Assembly (NCBI RefSeq): GCF_025148785.1
Contig: NZ_CP102271.1
Coordinates: forward strand, 648,001-712,000
Reading direction: 5' to 3'
Length of the DNA: 64,000 nt
From: Catenibacterium mitsuokai
Lineage (GTDB): Bacteria > Bacillota_I > Bacilli_A > Erysipelotrichales > Coprobacillaceae
Below are positions 59,027 through 64,000 of the stretch, piece by piece (the first letter of the stretch is position 1; each line of letters starts with the position of its first letter). Both the position numbers and the translations under genes were made by a program. The notes beneath the pieces were generated by a model. The model did not search any database. It was not told where the DNA came from and saw only the letters and a list, made by a program, of their open reading frames with translations.

Positions 59027-59072
59027 TAGAAAAGTCGAAGAAACAAATGTTTCTTCGACTTGACTGTATGTA

Positions 59073-60419
59073 TTATTCAGTTATTTCTTCAAAATCTGAA
59101 GCAGGATGTTTACATAGAGGACAAATAAAGTTTTCAGGAAGTTCTTCTCCGCTATATTCATAACCACAGATCTTACAGCGCCATTTACGCACAGGAGCTT
59201 CTTCCTTAACTTGATGTTCTTCATTCATATCTTCTACAATCACATCAGCAAGAGCTTCAATTTTTTCATAATCTGCATTTTTCATACGTGATTTAATAGT
59301 GAGCCCTTCACCGATATAATTCCAAGATAATGGTTCAAGAATAGCTTTCATAGTCTTCTTAGCACTTGGTGCCCATGTACCATTTTCAATTAAAACACAT
59401 GTACGATTCTGTAAAAGATGTTCCTTGATTTCTACCAATAAGTTCTGCATAGGTGTGAATAAACCCGCATTATAAGATGCGCTTGCGAATACTAGATGAG
59501 AATATTTAAAACTTTCAGATAAGATATAAGATGGATCAGTCTTAGATACATCATATACTTTAATATTGTGAATACCTTTTTCACTTAACTTACTTGCAAG
59601 AATCTCCGCTGCATTGGCAGTACCGCCATAAATAGAACCATAAGCAATCATAACACCCTTTACTTCAGGTTTATAAGCAGCCCAAGAAGCAGTATGTTCT
59701 ACCATTAAGTTAATATCTTCATCCCATATAGGTCCATGCAGTGGACAAAGCATTGAGATATCGAGAGTAGATGCTTTCTTTAAGGCATTAGTCACCTGTA
59801 CACCATATTTACCAACAATATTTGTATAATAACGTCTTGCTTCATTCCAGAATGATTCATCTAGGTCCATTTCACTTGTAAATAGATTGCCATGAAGTGC
59901 ACCAAAAGTACCAAATGCATCCGCACTAAATAAAATACCAGTTGTAGAATCATAAGTCATCATGACTTCAGGCCAATGTACCATTGGTGTAGTAACGAAG
60001 TTTAATACATGATGTCCAGTTTCTAAAGTATCGCCTTCCTTGACAACTATAGCACGGCTATCTACATCAAAATCAAAGAACTGCTTCATCATACGGAATG
60101 TCATAGTATTACCCACAATCTTTACATTAGGATAACGTATTACAATATCACAAAGTGTTGCACAATGATCAGGCTCCATATGATTGACGACTACATAATC
60201 AAGTGTTCTACCATCTAGTACATGTTCTAAATTTTCTATGAACTGATGAGCAATCGCTGCATCTGCAGTATCTAATAAGACAGTCTTATCATCTACTAAT
60301 AAATAAGAATTATAACTTACACCATCAGGAACAGGATAAACATTTTCAAATAGTTCTAAACGTCTATCATTGCCTCCTACATAATAAAAATCATCACTTA
60401 TTTGTCTTACATTAAACAT
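59073..60419 (-). CDS. Flavodiiron protein with C-terminal rubredoxin domain
   Basis: Flavodiiron proteins reduce O2 to water and/or NO to N2O, protecting anaerobes. The 448-residue protein has a metallo-beta-lactamase-like diiron domain (residues about 1-245) with ligands in NHMEPDH, PMVHWPEV, SADAFG and CPLHGP. A flavodoxin domain follows (about 255-390, AYGSIYGGTA), then a rubredoxin at the end (CKIC and CPLC, about 412-448). A fused rubredoxin removes the need for a separate one. It lies 15 nt after the flavin reductase-rubredoxin gene, its likely electron donor. Confidence 0.93.
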   Translation of the reverse strand: MFNVRQISDDFYYVGGNDRRLELFENVYPVPDGVSYNSYLLVDDKTVLLDTADAAIAHQFIENLEHVLDGRTLDYVVVNHMEPDHCATLCDIVIRYPNVKIVGNTMTFRMMKQFFDFDVDSRAIVVKEGDTLETGHHVLNFVTTPMVHWPEVMMTYDSTTGILFSADAFGTFGALHGNLFTSEMDLDESFWNEARRYYTNIVGKYGVQVTNALKKASTLDISMLCPLHGPIWDEDINLMVEHTASWAAYKPEVKGVMIAYGSIYGGTANAAEILASKLSEKGIHNIKVYDVSKTDPSYILSESFKYSHLVFASASYNAGLFTPMQNLLVEIKEHLLQNRTCVLIENGTWAPSAKKTMKAILEPLSWNYIGEGLTIKSRMKNADYEKIEALADVIVEDMNEEHQVKEEAPVRKWRCKICGYEYSGEELPENFICPLCKHPASDFEEITE

Positions 60420-60434
60420 TCCTTTTCCTCCTGC

Positions 60435-61031
60435 TTAAAGTGGCTCAAAATCAGATGCCGGATGTTTACAGATTGGGCAGATCAAATCCTCAGGTAATTC
60501 ATCACCTTCATAGACCCATCCACAAATCTTACATACCCATCCTTTTTTCTTCTTTTCTGGTTTTGGTTTCACATTCTTGAAATAATAGTCATATGTCATA
60601 GAATCATGATCATTTAAGATAACAGCATCATCAAGTTCTACAATAAACATCGTATGTGTTAACTCATCCAATGTTTCTATAACATGACCTTTCATATATG
60701 CATTTGCATATTGTGTTAAGTAAGGTAATGAGTCTTTCAAATCATACATATCAAAACCATCAAACTTATTAATCTCTTTACCACTCTGGAAACCAAATCG
60801 TTTAAAGATATCAAAAGGGCATGTGATATCAAGCACAGATAAAGTCATATTCTTTGACTTCATCAATACATCATGAGTGTAATTCGCCTTATTCACAGTC
60901 ACTGCAATACGATAAGGATTACTTGTGAGCTGTACAGCTGTATTAATAATACAGCCATTAGGCTTATTACCATCATTTACACCTAATACATACAAACCAT
61001 AACTGAGTTTAAATAATGCATTCTTTTCCAT
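60435..61031 (-). CDS. Flavin reductase-rubredoxin fusion (high-molecular-weight rubredoxin)
   Basis: This 198-residue protein has an FMN-binding flavin-reductase-like domain (residues about 1-150) and a C-terminal rubredoxin (CKIC and CPIC, about 163-198). Proteins of this type pass electrons from NAD(P)H to flavodiiron proteins in Moorella. It is upstream of the flavodiiron gene on the same strand. The two rubredoxin tails are nearly the same, sharing ICP-ICKHPASDFE apart from one residue. AGGAGG selects ATG 61031; a GTG two codons earlier is the alternative. Confidence 0.9.
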   Translation of the reverse strand: MEKNALFKLSYGLYVLGVNDGNKPNGCIINTAVQLTSNPYRIAVTVNKANYTHDVLMKSKNMTLSVLDITCPFDIFKRFGFQSGKEINKFDGFDMYDLKDSLPYLTQYANAYMKGHVIETLDELTHTMFIVELDDAVILNDHDSMTYDYYFKNVKPKPEKKKKGWVCKICGWVYEGDELPEDLICPICKHPASDFEPL

Positions 61032-61072
61032 GGTCACACCTCCTCTTGTTTATTATAACCGTTTACACAAAA

Positions 61073-61106
61073 GAAAAAAACTCAGATGCATTATTTCTGA
61101 GTTTTT
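61073..61106 (-). terminator. Terminator after the CmpB-like membrane gene
   Basis: AAAAACTCAGA/TCTGAGTTTTT (outer limits 61076-61106) overlaps the 3' end of the gene and is followed on the minus strand by further T residues. Confidence 0.8.
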
Positions 61107-61831
61107 GTGTGGTATTTGTTTAAGATATCAGGGAATGCCTTGACTAAACGACGATGTGAATATTTCTTAATAAGATGTTCACGGTGACTATCCTTTAATT
61201 GACGTGCAATCTTAAAGATATCATCTGTTGTAATTTCATTATGAATATCTAGTTCTAATTCATCGGCAAACTTCTTAAGATCCTGAGAGACTGTCTCAAG
61301 CTTTTTCGCAAGATGAGTGGCTTCAACAAGTGTAGTAATGAAGTCGCTTGTGAATAGTGTGATACAAACAGTAGAAGCAATAACCATTGGAATATAATCA
61401 TATTGTATAAGCATATGAGTTAGATATGGCTGTACATTCTTTACGGCAGTCACAGAGAAGAAACCAAAGATAAAGAAGCCTTCTAAACAGATACGACCAT
61501 TTAAATTAAATCTCATTTGAGAATAATCCCACCATCTTGCATGAAACATCTTTTCCATGAAATAAGATGTGAGATATTCAATAAAGCATGCGACAATAGC
61601 TCCTTCTATAAAAATAAGAGACCAATCTTTAGAGATAGGAAATAAAGCACATACAACAATCGCACCTGATCCATAAATAGGAATGCAAGGTCCGGTTAAG
61701 AAACCACTGTTATGTATCTTATGACCTGTGGCGATAGGGCAGATAAGTGATTCCCAGATCCACCCACAGAAACTATAGATAAAGAAGGAAATAACAAGTA
61801 TTGTCCAGTTATTCGCAAATGCATCTAACAT
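61091..61831 (-). CDS. Membrane protein of the ABC_trans_CmpB (DUF1113) family
   Basis: This 246-residue integral membrane protein has about five hydrophobic segments in the first 170 residues, then a charged helical cytoplasmic tail of about 75 residues. The family signature FFIYSFCGWIWES and GFLTGPCIPIYGSGA is clear. Such proteins are often annotated as putative ABC permeases, but no ATPase is nearby and the function is unknown. AAGGAGG lies 8-10 nt before ATG 61831. Confidence 0.85.
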   Translation of the reverse strand: MLDAFANNWTILVISFFIYSFCGWIWESLICPIATGHKIHNSGFLTGPCIPIYGSGAIVVCALFPISKDWSLIFIEGAIVACFIEYLTSYFMEKMFHARWWDYSQMRFNLNGRICLEGFFIFGFFSVTAVKNVQPYLTHMLIQYDYIPMVIASTVCITLFTSDFITTLVEATHLAKKLETVSQDLKKFADELELDIHNEITTDDIFKIARQLKDSHREHLIKKYSHRRLVKAFPDILNKYHTKTQK

Positions 61832-61863
61832 ATTATATTAACCTCCTTATTAATATTTCACCC

Positions 61864-61892
61864 ATTATAGCATTATAGTAATATAGAAACAA
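61864..61892 (-). promoter_or_regulatory. Promoter of the CmpB-like membrane gene
   Basis: On the minus strand TTGTTT (61892-61887), a 17-bp spacer and TATAAT (61869-61864). Confidence 0.65.
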
Positions 61893-62038
61893 AGAAAACT
61901 ATAATTTGAGCTTAACTTATTCTTTTTATTAAGAAAAAGGAAATTAAAAGAAACTGATACATTTACGATTATAGGTGCAATAATTACAAAAAATTGGAAT
62001 TAAGATGCCGGAAAACATAATTGGTTACTTTATTTTAG

Positions 62039-62060
62039 ATAAACTGTTATAATAGTTTAT
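62039..62060 (+). promoter_or_regulatory. deoC promoter with overlapping dyad
   Basis: An extended -10 box TGTTATAAT (62045-62053) lies inside an inverted repeat ATAAACT/AGTTTAT (62039-62045 with 62054-62060). A TTACTT at 62025-62030 is the best -35, 17 bp away. The dyad over the -10 suits a repressor, for example a DeoR-type one. Confidence 0.5.
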
Positions 62061-62081
62061 GTAAAGAGAGGTAAAAATAAA

Positions 62082-62750
62082 ATGAATACAAATGATATTT
62101 TAAAAAAAGTAGACCACACATTATTAGCTCAGAGTGCCACTTGGGAAGACATTAAGGTAATCCTAGATGATGGAATCAAATATGGTACAGCATCTGCATG
62201 CATTCCAGCTGCTTATGTGAAACAGGCAGCAGAATATGTGGATGGTAAACTTCCTATCTGTACAGTTATTGGATTCCCAAATGGATACAGTACAACTGCA
62301 GTAAAAGTATTTGAAACAAAGGATGCTATCGCAAATGGTGCATCTGAAATTGATATGGTTATTAATATCGGATTCTTAAAAGATAAGAGATATGAAGAAG
62401 TAGAAGATGAAATCCGTCAGATTCATGAAGCGTGTGATGGTAAAATCTTAAAGGTTATTATTGAAACATGTCTTCTTACAGAAGAAGAAAAGATCAAGAT
62501 GTGTGAATTAGTCACAAATGCAGGTGCAGAATACATTAAGACATCAACAGGGTTCTCAACTGCAGGCGCTACATTTGATGATGTAAAGTTAATGCATGAT
62601 CATGTGGGTGAAGGAGTTAAAGTAAAAGCAGCAGGTGGTATTAGGTCATTTGATGATGCTGAAAAGTTCATCGAACTTGGTGCTGACAGACTTGGTACAA
62701 GCCGCCTAGTTAAAATCATGAAGAATACAGACACTGGTGCAGGTTACTAA
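62082..62750 (+). CDS. deoC: Deoxyribose-phosphate aldolase
   Basis: DeoC splits 2-deoxyribose-5-phosphate into glyceraldehyde-3-phosphate and acetaldehyde in nucleoside salvage. The 222-residue TIM-barrel protein has VDHTLL near the start, the Schiff-base Lys in YIKTSTGF, and the second Lys in [15 protein letters not shown] is a modest ribosome site before ATG 62082. It stands alone here, without deoB or nucleoside phosphorylase. Confidence 0.95.
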   Translation: MNTNDILKKVDHTLLAQSATWEDIKVILDDGIKYGTASACIPAAYVKQAAEYVDGKLPICTVIGFPNGYSTTAVKVFETKDAIANGASEIDMVINIGFLKDKRYEEVEDEIRQIHEACDGKILKVIIETCLLTEEEKIKMCELVTNAGAEYIKTSTGFSTAGATFDDVKLMHDHVGEGVKVKAAGGIRSFDDAEKFIELGADRLGTSRLVKIMKNTDTGAGY

Positions 62751-62754
62751 AAGT

Positions 62755-62795
62755 AAAGAACCATAATCCTTTATGTAGGACTATGGTTCTTTTTT
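62755..62795 (+). terminator. Terminator after deoC
   Basis: AAAGAACCATA (62755-62765) pairs with TATGGTTCTTT (62782-62792), followed by T residues. Confidence 0.85.
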
Positions 62796-62805
62796 ACGCA
62801 ATGAA

Positions 62806-62834
62806 ATAAAAAAACAGACACATATGTGTCTGTT
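62806..62834 (-). terminator. Terminator of the tRNA cluster
   Basis: The perfect 22-bp palindrome from 62813 to 62834 is followed on the minus strand by a run of seven further T residues (62806-62812). Confidence 0.85.
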
Positions 62835-62844
62835 AAGTTCTAAA

Positions 62845-62920
62845 TGGTGGAGCCTAGGAGGATCGAACTCCTGACCTCCTGCGTGCAAAGCAGGCGCTCT
62901 CCCAGCTGAGCTAAGGCCCC
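62845..62920 (-). tRNA. tRNA-Ala (anticodon TGC)
   Basis: The cloverleaf is complete: acceptor GGGGCCT/AGGCTCC, D arm GCTCAGCTGGGAGAGC, anticodon loop TTTGCAC, T arm GGTTCGA-type (AGTTCGATC), and an encoded CCA end (62845-62847). It is the last of three tRNAs in a minus-strand cluster. Confidence 0.95.
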
Positions 62921-62940
62921 AAAGAAATTTTAAATAAACA

Positions 62941-63017
<77 letters not shown>

Positions 63018-63037
63018 ATGTTTAACAGTTTTAGAAA

Positions 63038-63114
<77 letters not shown>

Positions 63115-63133
63115 ATTTCTTGACTGCTCACCT

Positions 63134-63162
63134 ATAATACCATGTAGAAGTAGACACGTCAA
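63134..63162 (-). promoter_or_regulatory. Promoter of the tRNA cluster
   Basis: On the minus strand TTGACG (63162-63157), a 17-bp spacer and TATTAT (63139-63134). Confidence 0.8.
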
Positions 63163-63727
63163 TAAAAAAATAAAGAAATTATACAGAAATTGGGAAAATC
63201 GGAGAAACCAGGAAAATCTGATTCCGATGCGATATTATCTTAAATAGCATGAAAGTTGTAAAAACAAATTATTAACTTGAATACCCACAAACTACTGGTA
63301 TAAAAGACGTTTTTAATAGGATTCTTTTAAATGGCATGAGAAAGATGAGATTAATATCATATGCAGGCTATGGGTATTACAAAAAGTTGTTTGATTTCTT
63401 TATTATACCAATGGTGTGAGTATATAGTTGAAAAATAAATGTATATTTAATGTAATAGTTCACGAAGAATGAAAACTGTATTTTGTTGGTAAAATATTAT
63501 GCTTTACTTTTCTAGATAAAAGAATTGTTTTACTTATTAATTTAAAGAAATATAGGTAAAAAATCAGTAAAATAATTAGTTTATTGGTCTTATAACTGTA
63601 AAATCGTCAAATAAATAGTAAAAACGTATAAAAATAGAGTAAAACAATTGATTTATTTACTAAAATGTTTTACTATCATAGCAGATAAAACATCGATGTA
63701 ATATCAATTAAAAGAGGAGAGAGAAAA
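63163..63727 (+). other. AT-rich region with phased GTAAAA repeats upstream of the PTS IIC gene
   Basis: I see no gene here. GTAAAA recurs at 63489, 63556, 63567, 63598, 63618 and 63639; the last five are 11, 31, 20 and 21 bp apart, close to whole helical turns. Complementary TTTTAC occurs at 63528 and 63668, the latter in the dyad-like ACTAAAATGTTTTACT (63659-63674). This may be curved DNA or an array of operators for the downstream gene. Confidence 0.5.
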
Positions 63728-64000
63728 ATGTATCAGAAATTTATGGACTTTATGTCCGACAAATTGATGCCGATTGCTATGAAAGTCGGTACTCAAAAAC
63801 ATTTAGTTGCATTAAGGGATTCATTCATTGCAACTATGCCTGTAGTTATGACAGGATCAATCGCTTTATTGATTAATGCCTTTTTAGTAGACTTCCCTTC
63901 ATAGTTCGGATGGGATGGAATTACTAAAACATTCCAGTGGTTAGTAGACATCAACGGTCTTATTTTTAATGGTTCACTTGCTATTGTATCACTTGTATTC
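63728..64000 (+). pseudogene. PTS cellobiose-type EIIC, interrupted by in-frame TAG and cut by window end
   Basis: The frame from ATG 63728 encodes the typical start of a lactose/cellobiose-family EIIC permease (KLMPIAMKVGTQKHLVALRD, then SFIATMPVVMTGSIALL). Codon 59 (63902-63904) is TAG, after which the same frame continues without a stop to the window end with IIC-like sequence (FGWDGITKTFQW). A Gln codon changed by one base would explain it. TAG is a normal stop in this genome (for example rpmC and secY), so recoding is unlikely. GAGGAGAG precedes the ATG. It may be a recent pseudogene or a sequence error. Confidence 0.8.

Noticed and set aside
63902-63904. Recoding of TAG as an amino acid
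   Set aside because: TAG ends rpmC, secY, rplV and other genes here, and no suppressor system is visible.

Overview
The window looks like a chromosomal segment of a low-GC, gut-type Firmicute of the class Erysipelotrichia. The 16S gene, the AT-rich coding style, AGGAGG ribosome binding sites and the gene families present all fit Coprobacillaceae. From memory of 16S sequences Catenibacterium is my best guess at genus, but I could not search it.

Layout. Bases 1-8801 hold the end of rpoC, a short-chain dehydrogenase with an apparent frameshift near its start, and rpsL-rpsG-fusA-tuf. In many Firmicutes tuf is followed closely by the S10 operon. Here about 13.5 kb separates them: a YhgE/Pip membrane protein, a HAD phosphatase, an orphan cellobiose-type PTS IIA, a roughly 4 kb insertion element with four ORFs and two different DDE transposases, and a complete rRNA operon (16S-23S-5S, no spacer tRNA). 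Bases 22196-36783 are the full S10-spc-alpha ribosomal super-operon from rpsJ to rplQ, including secY, adk, map, infA, rpmJ and rpoA.

Between rplQ and the usual ecfA1-ecfA2-ecfT-truA-rplM-rpsI block sit three paralogous small helical proteins of unknown function and an RpiR regulator. After rpsI come a TSUP permease and a six-gene minus-strand polyamine operon (arginine decarboxylase, spermidine synthase homologue, carboxyspermidine dehydrogenase and decarboxylase, agmatine deiminase, N-carbamoylputrescine amidase). Together these should turn arginine into putrescine and spermidine. The operon is preceded by a leader of about 310 nt ending in an intrinsic terminator, with an upstream segment able to pair with the terminator arm. 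I could not assign it to a known riboswitch class, and it is the strongest candidate here for an undescribed regulatory element.

The right end holds a GNAT acetyltransferase, a second RpiR regulator, a GH4 6-phospho-glycosidase with a candidate CcpA site, a deformylase-like protein, a zinc/cadmium efflux module (ArsR, HMA chaperone, P-type ATPase), an oxygen/NO detoxification pair (flavodiiron-rubredoxin fusion and flavin reductase-rubredoxin), a CmpB-like membrane protein, deoC, three tRNA genes (Ala, Ile, Ile), and the start of a cellobiose-type PTS IIC gene broken by an in-frame TAG. The PTS IIA, GH4 and IIC genes suggest beta-glucoside use with components dispersed rather than in one operon.
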